Source: an uncultured Collinsella sp. (GTDB taxonomy: Bacteria; Actinomycetota; Coriobacteriia; Coriobacteriales; Coriobacteriaceae). From it: a stretch of DNA of 29,594 nucleotides. Position numbers and translations under genes: made by a program. Shown one piece after another: positions 22,506-29,594 of the stretch. The first letter of the stretch is position 1, and each line of letters starts with the position of its first letter. Below the pieces are notes generated by a model. The model was not told the origin of the DNA, did not search any database, and saw nothing but the letters and a program-made list of their open reading frames with translations. The stretch spans positions 1 to 29,594 of the forward strand of contig CATVTM010000019.1 of the NCBI GenBank assembly GCA_958346935.1. Reading direction: 5' to 3'.

Positions 22506-25505
22506 CTATTTCTTAAGAAGGTACGAATAGTTGTCGCGCACAGCCCTGATGGTCAGGCGGACGGCCTCGGGAAGACCGGTGTTGACGGCATCGACCGAGA
22601 CGGTGCGGACCGTGCCGGCGACACGGACCTTAAAGTGATCCTCGTCCACGGCCAGGAAGCCCTCGTTCTCGGAGTTCTCCATGTCCTGCTCGCTCCAGAA
22701 CAGGGTGAGCTTGTCCTTGTAGGGACGACCCTCCTGGTAGGGGCAGAACACGGCGCAGTTGCCGCACTCGTTGCACATACCATCGACATGTACCACCTGA
22801 TGCTTGGCCAGGCCCGGCACCTTAATGGCCACGTTGGCGCGGTTGGGGCACACGTCGCAGCAGACCTCGCACACCGAACCGCAACCCAGGCAGCGGGTCT
22901 TGGTGCAGTTGCGCTTGTCGCGGCAGAGCGTACCCTTGCGCTCGTAGCAGGTGTCCTCGCGACCGGCCTGAGCATTCTGGTCGGCGTACTTGTTAAAGTC
23001 CACGCCGGCGATGGCACGGGCGACCTCGGCGGCATCGGCGATAGCCTCGACCACGGTGGCCGGACCGCGACGGCAGTCACCTGCAGCCCAGACGCCCTCG
23101 ACGCCGGTGGAGGTGGCGGCAAGGCGGCCGCGACGGTCGTGCTCGACGCCCGCAGCATCGTACAGGCTGGCATCGATGCCCTCGCCCACGGCGCAGATCA
23201 CCGTGGTGGCGGGAAGCTCGACGGTCTCGCCCGTGGCAACGGGGCTGCGACGGCCGCTTGCATCCGGCTCGCCAAGCTCCATAACGTCGCAGGTCAGCAC
23301 GGCGCCGTTGAGTGCCTTGGGCGCCAGCAGCTCGCAGAACTCAACGCCGTCGGCAAGAGCGAGATCGAGCTCTTCCTCGTCGGCGGGCATCTGCTTCTTG
23401 GTGCGGCGATACACCAGGCGCACGTTCTTCACACCAGCCAGGCGCTTGGCCACGCGGGCAGCATCCATGGCGGTGTTGCCGGCGCCGATGACCACGACGT
23501 CCTCGCCCAGCTCGAGCTTCTCGCCCTTCTTGGCGGCCTCGAGGAACTCCAGTACATCGAGCTCGGCACCCTCGCCCAGGCCCGCAGAGCCGGGCATCCA
23601 GGCACCGGTGGCCACGACCACGTCGGTAAAGCCCTGGGCCTTGAGTTCGTCAATGGAATCCACGCGAGCGTTAAGCTGCACCTTGGCTCCAAAGGCCAGG
23701 CAGAGCTCGGCATCGTGGGAGATATCGTCGCTCGCAATGCGGAACTCGGGAATCACGTGACGGACCACGCCGCCGAGCGAATCGCGAGCCTCGAAGATGG
23801 TGACGGGCACGCCGGCGCGCGTCAGGAAAAACGCCGTCGCCAGGCCGGCCGGGCCGCCGCCGATAACGGCAACGTTGCGCTCGCCGTCGTTGGCGATGGC
23901 CTGGGCGCGCAGCTTGGGCAGCACGGCGGTCATGGCCTCGCGGGCGGCCTTGAGCTTGCTGGCGCGAATCTGGGCGCCCTCGGGCTCGTAGAACGCACGC
24001 TCGCAGGCACGGCCGCAGGGATGCGGGCAGATGGTGCCGGTAATGAACGGCAGGGCGTTGCGCTCGATGATGATGTTGAGTGCGTCCTCGTAGCGGCCCT
24101 CGTCAACGGCCGCCAGGTAGGCGGGAATATCCTGCTGGATGGGGCAGCTCGTGCGGCACGGCGTGGTAAAGCAGTCGGAAAGCGGGCTCTTGCCGGCGAC
24201 CTTGCGGTCGGGCAGCGGGCGCAGTGGCTTCTTGTAGAGCGGGTTGGTGAGCGAGTCGGTCTGGATCGCAGTCACGGCCTCGAGCGAAATGCCCTCAAAC
24301 GGCTTGCCGTCCAGGTCGGTAAACTCACCGGCCATCTGGCTAAAGCGCTCGTAGCCACCGGGCTTGAGAACGTCGGTCGCCAGGGTGACGGGCCAAATGC
24401 CGGCGTCATACAGGGCGCGGATGTTGTAGACCGTGGCGCCACCGGAGTAGCTGATGCGCAGCTTGCCATCGAACTGCTCGGTAATGCGGCGGGCAGCCTC
24501 GATGGTCAGCGAGAACAGCGAACGACCGGACATGTACATCTCGGTGGAGGGCAGCTCGTTCCTCGTCACGTCGACGGGGAACGTGTTGGTCAGCTTGACG
24601 CCAAACTCCAGGCCGCGCTCGGCGCACAGGGCAATCAGGCGCTCGAACATGGGCACGGCGTCGGCCCACTGCAGGTCCTCGCGGAAGTGCGTGTCATCGA
24701 AGACGATGTAGTCAAAGCCCAGCTCGTTGAGGCGCTGACGTGCAAACTCATAGCCCAGCAGCGTGGGGTTGCACTTGATGTAGGTATTGAGGCCCTTCTC
24801 GGTGATGAGGTAGGTCGCGATGCGCTCGATCTCCGCCGGCGGGCAGCCGTGCAGGGTGGACTCGGTGATGGAGTTGGAGACGCGTGCCGGGATGGACTCG
24901 ACAAACGCGGCGTCGACATGCTCAAACTTGTCCAGGTTGGCAAGCGCCCATGCGCGGCACTCGTTCCAGACGTCGGAGCCGCTGGCATCCTTCATGCCCT
25001 CGATGTAGGCATCGACCTTGGGGCTCTTAATGCCCTCCAGGTCATAACCCACCGACATGTTGAAGACAAAGCCGTCCGGGCTGCCCAGACCGTACTCGCG
25101 AGCGATCAGGTGGCAGGCAAACCATGCCTTCACGTACTCGGCAAAGGCCTGCGGAACCTCGAGCTCGGTCGACCATTCGCAGTTGTAGCACTCGTCCTGA
25201 GCCACGATGCAGGGCTTGTTGACGCACTTGGAGAGCTCCTCGCCGTCCATAACCTGGACGGTCTTGAGCTCAAAGAAGCGAGAACCGGCCACATAAGAGG
25301 CCACGATGTTCTGGGCCAGCTGCGTATTGGGACCGGCAGCCGGGCCAAACGGAGTCTCGATGCGCTCGTCAAAAATGGGAAGCGCACCCTCCTGGTTGGT
25401 CGTGACCATCTTACGCACGCCAAAGATGGCGTCCTGGGTCTTGTGCTCCTCGATGATCCAGTTCATCAGCTGCGAAAACGGGATCGGCCTCATGATGTCG
25501 CTCAT
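22506..25505 (-). CDS. ygfK: YgfK-type Fe-S flavoprotein (annotated as putative selenate reductase subunit)
   Basis: This 999-aa multidomain oxidoreductase has residues 1-430 forming a dihydropyrimidine-/dihydroorotate-dehydrogenase-like barrel. Cys motifs around 445-501 (CFTTPCRTSC, CPHPCGRAC) resemble the GltD N-terminal Fe-S domain. Then come an FAD site (GGGPAG, 549-554), an NAD(P) site (GAGNTA, 674-679), AAGDC (807-811) and two C-terminal ferredoxin motifs (872-886 and 911-921). The layout resembles NAD-dependent dihydropyrimidine dehydrogenase, so reduction of a purine-derived ring at the barrel is plausible, whereas 'selenate reductase' is a historical label. I use the ATG at 25505 (AGGAG 6 nt upstream); longer starts run into the intergenic hairpin. 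Confidence 0.93.
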   Translation of the reverse strand: MSDIMRPIPFSQLMNWIIEEHKTQDAIFGVRKMVTTNQEGALPIFDERIETPFGPAAGPNTQLAQNIVASYVAGSRFFELKTVQVMDGEELSKCVNKPCIVAQDECYNCEWSTELEVPQAFAEYVKAWFACHLIAREYGLGSPDGFVFNMSVGYDLEGIKSPKVDAYIEGMKDASGSDVWNECRAWALANLDKFEHVDAAFVESIPARVSNSITESTLHGCPPAEIERIATYLITEKGLNTYIKCNPTLLGYEFARQRLNELGFDYIVFDDTHFREDLQWADAVPMFERLIALCAERGLEFGVKLTNTFPVDVTRNELPSTEMYMSGRSLFSLTIEAARRITEQFDGKLRISYSGGATVYNIRALYDAGIWPVTLATDVLKPGGYERFSQMAGEFTDLDGKPFEGISLEAVTAIQTDSLTNPLYKKPLRPLPDRKVAGKSPLSDCFTTPCRTSCPIQQDIPAYLAAVDEGRYEDALNIIIERNALPFITGTICPHPCGRACERAFYEPEGAQIRASKLKAAREAMTAVLPKLRAQAIANDGERNVAVIGGGPAGLATAFFLTRAGVPVTIFEARDSLGGVVRHVIPEFRIASDDISHDAELCLAFGAKVQLNARVDSIDELKAQGFTDVVVATGAWMPGSAGLGEGAELDVLEFLEAAKKGEKLELGEDVVVIGAGNTAMDAARVAKRLAGVKNVRLVYRRTKKQMPADEEELDLALADGVEFCELLAPKALNGAVLTCDVMELGEPDASGRRSPVATGETVELPATTVICAVGEGIDASLYDAAGVEHDRRGRLAATSTGVEGVWAAGDCRRGPATVVEAIADAAEVARAIAGVDFNKYADQNAQAGREDTCYERKGTLCRDKRNCTKTRCLGCGSVCEVCCDVCPNRANVAIKVPGLAKHQVVHVDGMCNECGNCAVFCPYQEGRPYKDKLTLFWSEQDMENSENEGFLAVDEDHFKVRVAGTVRTVSVDAVNTGLPEAVRLTIRAVRDNYSYLLKK

Positions 25506-25603
25506 AGTGAGCTCCTCTCTGTAACGCCCGGCGAGACCGCGCGACGGGCGCAAATACGGTGTAGCGCTAGCACAGCGCCGGCGACCCCGCGGAGGCCGCC
25601 TAT

Positions 25604-25639
25604 GCGCGCGTCGGATGCGGCGAAACATCCGACGCGCGC
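25604..25639. repeat. 14-bp perfect hairpin in the ssnA-ygfK gap
   Basis: GCGCGCGTCGGATG (25604-25617) and its exact complement (25626-25639) enclose 8 nt. It begins 16 bp after the ssnA stop on the minus strand. No U-tract follows in the direction of transcription. It is probably an RNA-stability or partial-termination element setting ssnA against ygfK levels (inference). Confidence 0.6.
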
Positions 25640-25655
25640 GAATCTCCAATTGGAA

Positions 25656-27011
25656 TTAGTACACGCGATCGTTGAGCGTGCTCCAGAGCTTCTTGGACTC
25701 GGCCATGGTCCACGCGTTGATCTTGTCCTCATCAATCCCAACGAACTCACGATCCTTGTACAGGACGCGGCCGTTGATGATGGTGGTGCGGCAGTTTTTG
25801 CCCATCATGCCAAAGAGCATGTGGCCGTCGATATTCTCCTCGCTCAGCGGCGTAAAGGGCTTGTAGTCCATGACGATGACATCGGCGGCAGCGCCGGCCT
25901 CGAGCACGCCGAGCTTGCGATCGAAGTACTTGCTCGCCATCTTGGCGTTGTTCTCGAACAGCATGGTCATGGCCTCGCACCAGCCCACGTTGGGCATGGC
26001 GGCGTTGTGGCGCTGAATGATCAGGAAGACCTTAAGGCTCTCGAGCATATCGTGGGTGTAGGCGTCGGTGCCCATGCACACGGGGATACCGCGGCGGAAG
26101 AACTCGAGCACGGGGGCGCAGCCCACGGCGTTGCCCATATTGGATTCGGGGTTGTTGACGAGCCAGGTACCGGACTCCTTGACGATATCCATCTCGGCAG
26201 GCGTCACGTGGATGCAGTGGCCGAGCATGGTGTCGGGACCCAGCAGATTGTGCTGCAGCAGGCGCTCGACGGGACTGATACCGCCGCGGTTGAGGCGGGA
26301 ATCCCACACATCGTTCATGCCCTCGCACACGTGGATGTGGAAGCCGGTCAGGCCGTTGTTGGCCTCGGCCATCTTGTCCATGGTCTCGTCCGACAGCGTA
26401 AAGGTGGCGTGACCGCCAAACATGGCGGCGATCATGTGGTTATCGTTATCGCGACGCTCCTTGGCGGCCCACTGGGCAAACTCGGCGTTCTCGGCAATGG
26501 CCTGGTCGCATTTTTCCTGGCCGCGGCGATCGGAGACCTCGTAGCACAGGCACGAACGCATGCCCAGCTCCTGAGCTGCATCCTTAATGGTAAAGAGGCT
26601 GCCCGGGATCTCGCAGAAGCTCGCGTGGTGATCGAAGATCGTGGTAACGCCATCGCGGATGGAATCCAGAATCGTGGCATAGGCGCTGGCCTTGGTGCCG
26701 TCGAGTGTCAGGTTGTCGTCGATCTTCCACCACTGCTGCTCAAGATTCTCCAGGAAGTTGGTGGGGTTGCAGCCCTTAATGACAAGGCCGCGGGCCAGAC
26801 CCGAGTAGATGTGGGTGTGGCAGTTGATGAGTCCGGGCATGATGAGGTTGCCCCGGGCGTCGACGTACTCGGCATCCGGGTACTTGGCCTTGAGCTCGCG
26901 CTCGGGGCCCACTTCGACGATCGTATCTCCGTCAATGGCGACCGCACCGTTGGGAATAAACGGAGTCTGAGCGTTGCGGGTAAAGACGGAACCGTTAGCG
27001 ACCAGAAGCAT
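25656..27011 (-). CDS. ssnA: SsnA family amidohydrolase
   Basis: This 451-aa member of the metal-dependent amidohydrolase superfamily (cytosine deaminase/guanine deaminase/TrzA-like) has metal ligands H65 and H67 in LINCHTHIYSGLARG. Later His-containing blocks are GFHIHVCEG and LGHCIHVT, and the catalytic Asp is in CMGTDAY. The SsnA branch occurs with YgfK and Se-dependent hydroxylases and is linked to anaerobic purine use; its exact substrate is not settled, but hydrolysis of a reduced purine ring is a reasonable role. I use the ATG at 27011 (GGGAG 5 nt upstream) rather than an ATG six codons earlier, because the mature N-terminus MLLVANGSVF fits the family. Confidence 0.92.
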   Translation of the reverse strand: MLLVANGSVFTRNAQTPFIPNGAVAIDGDTIVEVGPERELKAKYPDAEYVDARGNLIMPGLINCHTHIYSGLARGLVIKGCNPTNFLENLEQQWWKIDDNLTLDGTKASAYATILDSIRDGVTTIFDHHASFCEIPGSLFTIKDAAQELGMRSCLCYEVSDRRGQEKCDQAIAENAEFAQWAAKERRDNDNHMIAAMFGGHATFTLSDETMDKMAEANNGLTGFHIHVCEGMNDVWDSRLNRGGISPVERLLQHNLLGPDTMLGHCIHVTPAEMDIVKESGTWLVNNPESNMGNAVGCAPVLEFFRRGIPVCMGTDAYTHDMLESLKVFLIIQRHNAAMPNVGWCEAMTMLFENNAKMASKYFDRKLGVLEAGAAADVIVMDYKPFTPLSEENIDGHMLFGMMGKNCRTTIINGRVLYKDREFVGIDEDKINAWTMAESKKLWSTLNDRVY

Positions 27012-27117
27012 AAATGCTCCCTTCAACATCAGGGGCGGGGTTTGACACCTCTGACATGGCGGAAGTGCGAAGCGCCGGCCTACACCGGAAACGGGCCCTC
27101 TCCCGTCAACGCTTCAC

Positions 27118-27190
27118 CAAAGGGACAAGCCCTTTGAAGTGCGGCTTGGCGCCGCATGGCGCCGGCGGACGAGGCGATGCGTCCGCCGGC
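27118..27190. repeat. Hairpin cluster in the permease-ssnA gap
   Basis: There are three stems in the 196-bp gap. GCCGGCGGAC (27161-27170) pairs with GTCCGCCGGC (27181-27190), 10 bp and perfect. GCGGC (27141-27145) pairs with GCCGC (27151-27155). CAAAGGG (27118-27124) pairs with CCCTTTG (27130-27136). The first lies 18 bp after the permease stop. None is followed by a U-tract, so read-through into ssnA is expected. Confidence 0.55.
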
Positions 27191-27207
27191 GAATAGCACC
27201 GAATTGG

Positions 27208-28602
27208 TTACTTCTTGCTCTCGGGCAGGACCAGATCCACAGCGGCATCCTTGGCGGCATCGATGTGCTGAGCCACGACCGGCGTCTGCGGAAGGATCAG
27301 GTTAAGGACAATGGCCATGATGGCGGTGGGGGTCACGGCGTTGGAGCCGATGACGGTGGACACCCAGGTGGGCATGCCCTCGCCGGCGAGGCAGCCGCTG
27401 GCCATCCAAATACCCAGGCCAAAGACGACCGAGGTGCCGACGATGGTGGTGGTGCGCTGCGTGAGGCCCTCGCGGGTGAACATGCGCACACCGTTCATGG
27501 TGATGGTGCCAAAGACGCCGACGGTCGCGCCGCCGATGACAGGCTGCGGGATGGCGGAGAGCACGGCAGAGAGCTGCGGGAACAGACCGGCGATGGCAAA
27601 GACGGCCGCGATGATCACAAAGACCCACTTGTTGACGACCTTGTTGGAGCAGATGATGCCCACGTTCTGGCCAAGGGCGCTGGTGGGAAGACCGCCCAGC
27701 AGGCCGCCGACCATAGAGGTGAGGCCCTGGGACACAATAGCGCCGGAGAGCTCGCGCTCGGTGGGCATACGGTCGATGGAGCCCAGGCAGGCGGCGGAAA
27801 CGTCACCGATAACCTGGATGGCGACCATGGGGAACACGACAGCGAGGGTAATGCAGACCTCGGGATCAAACTCGAGCGCGTAGGGCATGAGCTTGGGAAG
27901 GGCGAAGACCTGAGCGGTGGCGACGCTGGAGAAGTCGATCATGCCAAAGGGGATCGAAACGATCATGCCAACGATCATGCCAAAGAACACGGATCCCAGC
28001 TTGAGCGTGCCCTTGCCAAAGTTGGCGAGCGCAAAGACCACGGCGAAGGTGATAAGAGCGACGCACCAGGCCTGCGGGGTGCCCCACAGCGGCGTACCCA
28101 TACCGCCGGCCATATACTTGACAGCCGTGGGATAGAGAGAGACGCCAATGGAGAAGATGACCGTACCGGTCACGACGGGCGGGAACAGCCACTTAATCTT
28201 GCTGTAAGCCAGACCAAAGAGGACCGCGACGGCGCCGCCGACGATCTCGCCGCCCAGCAGCGCACCAAAGCTAAAGCCCGAGGCACCCATGGCCTGCAGG
28301 GCCGGGAGGAACGCGAACGAAACGCCCATGACGATGGGCAGGCCGCCGCCGATGCGACGGAAGGGAGCGAAGGCCTGAAGGGCCGTGTCGATTGCCGAAA
28401 GAATGAGCGCGACCTGGATGATGTCGGTGCTCTGCTGGCTATTAAAGCCGTAGACGCCGGCCATGATGACAGCCGGGGTGATGATACCGGCAAACGAAGC
28501 CAGTACGTGCTGAAGGGCACACGGGATCATTTCCTTAACGGGAGGCATGCCTTCACGAGTGAACAGGGCTTCAGTGCCGTTCTTAACCGTCTCCTGGGTC
28601 AT
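27208..28602 (-). CDS. NCS2 (NAT) family purine permease
   Basis: This 464-aa, mostly hydrophobic protein has about 12-14 membrane segments. NAT landmarks are the TM1 histidine in ALQHVLASFAG (H32), GD in IQVIGDVSA (267) and the signature GQNVGIICSNK (311-321) after a PTSA stretch. Family members import xanthine, urate or uracil with protons. As first gene of the ssnA-ygfK-Fd-xdhD operon it is the likely purine importer. The residues that are E272 and D304 in E. coli XanQ, as I recall them, appear here as Q263 and Q292, and the signature threonine is N. I start at the ATG at 28602; the SD is modest (AGGA, 11 nt upstream). Confidence 0.9.
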   Translation of the reverse strand: MTQETVKNGTEALFTREGMPPVKEMIPCALQHVLASFAGIITPAVIMAGVYGFNSQQSTDIIQVALILSAIDTALQAFAPFRRIGGGLPIVMGVSFAFLPALQAMGASGFSFGALLGGEIVGGAVAVLFGLAYSKIKWLFPPVVTGTVIFSIGVSLYPTAVKYMAGGMGTPLWGTPQAWCVALITFAVVFALANFGKGTLKLGSVFFGMIVGMIVSIPFGMIDFSSVATAQVFALPKLMPYALEFDPEVCITLAVVFPMVAIQVIGDVSAACLGSIDRMPTERELSGAIVSQGLTSMVGGLLGGLPTSALGQNVGIICSNKVVNKWVFVIIAAVFAIAGLFPQLSAVLSAIPQPVIGGATVGVFGTITMNGVRMFTREGLTQRTTTIVGTSVVFGLGIWMASGCLAGEGMPTWVSTVIGSNAVTPTAIMAIVLNLILPQTPVVAQHIDAAKDAAVDLVLPESKK

Positions 28603-28689
28603 TTGACCACCAATCCTCGAAATAGTTGTTTTCGCATCTAACGCTCTATTGTGACGCAGTGCGGGGTTGAGGTTGTGCCTTCGTTGCAT

Positions 28690-28718
28690 ATCGTATTAAA
28701 GATGATTCTCATTCTCAA
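28690..28718 (-). promoter_or_regulatory. Permease-operon promoter overlapping a Fur-box-like sequence
   Basis: On the minus strand TTGAGA (28713-28718), exactly 17 bp, then TACGAT (28690-28695) form a good sigma70-type promoter, with a predicted leader of about 80 nt to the permease ATG. The spacer contains GAGAATGAGAATCATC (28701-28716), which matches the classical E. coli Fur box (three GATAAT-type hexamers) at about 14 of 19 positions. A bound metalloregulator would block this promoter. The match is by eye. Confidence 0.5.
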
Positions 28719-28953
28719 TAATAATTTTTTGTTATCAGACTATTCTTCAGCTGAGATAATGCATTTCCGCAGGTCAGGAAAGTGTCTGGTCAAAATAGCA
28801 TCTAACTTTTCTTTTGGTCAACCGTTTACCGCCAAAATCATACCGTTCGTCTGCATTACGTCATGTACCTGCGGATATACGAGATGATGAGCAGCGTGTT
28901 ACCATGAGAAAAAATTGTTATGAAACTTCCGCTTTCACCCAAAGGAGTTGCCC
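28719..28953. promoter_or_regulatory. AT-rich divergent spacer between permease and second PAS/HTH regulator
   Basis: This is part of the 351-bp gap 28603-28953, the most AT-rich stretch of the window. It has TTTGTTA half-sites like those in the ygeX operators (28728-28734) but not the full palindrome. There is an 8-bp TCAGCTGA palindrome near 28747 and TGGTCAA repeated at 28787 and 28815. No convincing promoter for the regulator was found. No gene is seen; a 78-codon GTG frame here lacks coding character. Confidence 0.4.
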
Positions 28954-29594
28954 GTGAACGAGACCGTACGTCGCTTTTTGCCGATGGTCGATTTCCTGGA
29001 GCAGATACTCGGCAAAAACAGCGAGATCGTGCTGCACGATTTCTCGGATCCCGACCACGCCATCGTCGATATTCGCAACGGCATCGTGAGCGGCCGTAAG
29101 GTCGGCGGTCCCGCCACCGATCTGGCGCTCAAGATCATGCACGACCCAAAGTATCGCGACCTGCCGTTTATTACGGGCTATGAGGGGCGCGGTGCCGGTG
29201 GCAAGACGTTGGAGTCAGCGACGTACTTTATCCGCGAGGATAAAGAGATCGTCGGCATGCTCTGCGTCAACACCGATCTCTCGACCGTGCGCTCCATCAA
29301 CGCCATGGCACAGCAGCTCATGGCCTGCTTCGACGCGGCGCCGACGCGCACGGAGCCCGCCCCTATCGAGGTCGAAAGCCTTTCGGAGTCCACACAGGAG
29401 CTCATCGACCGCAGCATTGCCGAGTTGCTGAGCGCGCGCGGGCTGGATGTAGCGTCGCTTGGCCAGAGCGACCGCGTGGACGTCATTCGCCACCTCAACG
29501 GCAACGGCGTGTTTATGCTCAAGGGCGCCGTGGCCTGCGCCGCCACCGCGCTGGGCATCTCGGAGCCCAGCGTCTACCGCTACCTGCAAAAAGT
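28954..29594 (+). CDS. YheO-type PAS / helix-turn-helix regulator, second copy (cut by window end)
   Basis: Open frame of 213 codons to the window edge, starting GTG at 28954 with AAAGGAG 6 nt upstream. The PAS domain (about 1-115) carries NSEIVLHDF, HAIVDIRNGIVSGRKVGG and GMLCVNTDLS, matching the equivalent blocks of the regulator at 8847. The C-terminal HTH (about 172 to the end) reads SDRVDVIRHLNGNGVFMLKGAV...TALGISEPSVYRYLQK and is nearly complete, so only a few residues are missing. It is divergent from the permease operon and so likely controls it. It is a clear but not close paralogue of the first copy, suggesting each half of the pathway has its own sensor. Confidence 0.87.
   Translation, partial: MNETVRRFLPMVDFLEQILGKNSEIVLHDFSDPDHAIVDIRNGIVSGRKVGGPATDLALKIMHDPKYRDLPFITGYEGRGAGGKTLESATYFIREDKEIVGMLCVNTDLSTVRSINAMAQQLMACFDAAPTRTEPAPIEVESLSESTQELIDRSIAELLSARGLDVASLGQSDRVDVIRHLNGNGVFMLKGAVACAATALGISEPSVYRYLQK

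Noticed and set aside
19225..25505. Selenocysteine-coding UGA in the selenium-dependent enzymes
   Set aside because: The reading frames are closed without in-frame UGA. This enzyme class is thought to carry labile selenium at the Mo site rather than selenocysteine.
22635..27137. 1500-codon open frame on the plus strand, opposite ygfK and ssnA
   Set aside because: It is a by-product of third-position GC bias: it runs antisense through two well-conserved enzymes and their intergenic hairpins and has a repetitive H/G/A/L composition with no recognisable domain. Similar long antisense frames (e.g. 1215-3326, 5600-7216, 20503-22530) were dismissed for the same reason.
28651..28887. 78-codon plus-strand GTG frame in the AT-rich spacer
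   Set aside because: There is no ribosome-binding site, its composition is unlike the neighbouring genes, and it overlaps the permease promoter.
1..29594. tRNA, rRNA, riboswitch, insertion sequence or integrase genes
   Set aside because: No cloverleaf-like sequence, rRNA stretch, transposase or integrase reading frame was recognised. Reading by eye could miss a degenerate riboswitch.

Overview
The window looks like a chromosomal segment of a high-GC gut actinobacterium of the Coriobacteriia, most likely Collinsella. This is an inference from gene content, codon bias and intergenic style; no rRNA or other taxonomic marker is present. Most of it is a purine/urate-type 'selenium-dependent molybdenum hydroxylase' gene set in two blocks, separated by about 9.6 kb of accessory genes.

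Left block (1-9500): a truncated yqeB and a divergent yqeC (cofactor maturation for labile-selenium Mo hydroxylases). Then, all on the minus strand, come mocA-hyuA (Mo-cofactor cytidylyltransferase-like protein, dihydropyrimidinase) and ygeX-ygeY-ygeW-arcC (2,3-diaminopropionate ammonia-lyase, M20 hydrolase, carbamoyltransferase, carbamate kinase). A PAS/HTH (YheO-type) regulator is transcribed divergently from ygeX. Two copies of AACAAA-N3-TTTGTT lie in the promoter region between them.

Middle block (9501-19224): a Pro/Ala-rich single-pass membrane protein of unknown function; a DUF4143-type ATPase preceded by four 33-bp direct repeats; an AbiEi-like protein with a PD-(D/E)XK-like C-terminus; and an operon of an MMPL/RND transporter and a secreted heptad-repeat protein. 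The intergenic spaces carry three arrays of a 61-62-bp palindromic repeat family. These arrays flank both the AbiEi-like gene and the MMPL operon, and two of them share 49 identical bases.

Right block (19225-29594): one apparent minus-strand operon, NCS2 purine permease - ssnA - ygfK - polyferredoxin - fused Se-dependent xanthine dehydrogenase (xdhD-like), ended by a strong intrinsic terminator. A second PAS/HTH regulator, cut by the window end, is divergent from the permease. A good sigma70-type promoter for the permease overlaps a Fur-box-like sequence.

How the genes could work together (established for homologues in part, otherwise inferred): the permease imports a purine. The Mo hydroxylase, the ferredoxin and YgfK exchange electrons with it. 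SsnA and HyuA open or hydrolyse ring intermediates. YgeY, YgeW and YgeX turn the carbon skeleton into carbamoyl phosphate, pyruvate and ammonia, and ArcC makes ATP from carbamoyl phosphate. Homologues of this set were linked in 2023 to anaerobic urate and purine breakdown by gut bacteria, so the pathway itself is not new. What looks less described here is the intergenic repeat family, the regulatory architecture, the permease substitutions and the missing FAD subunit.
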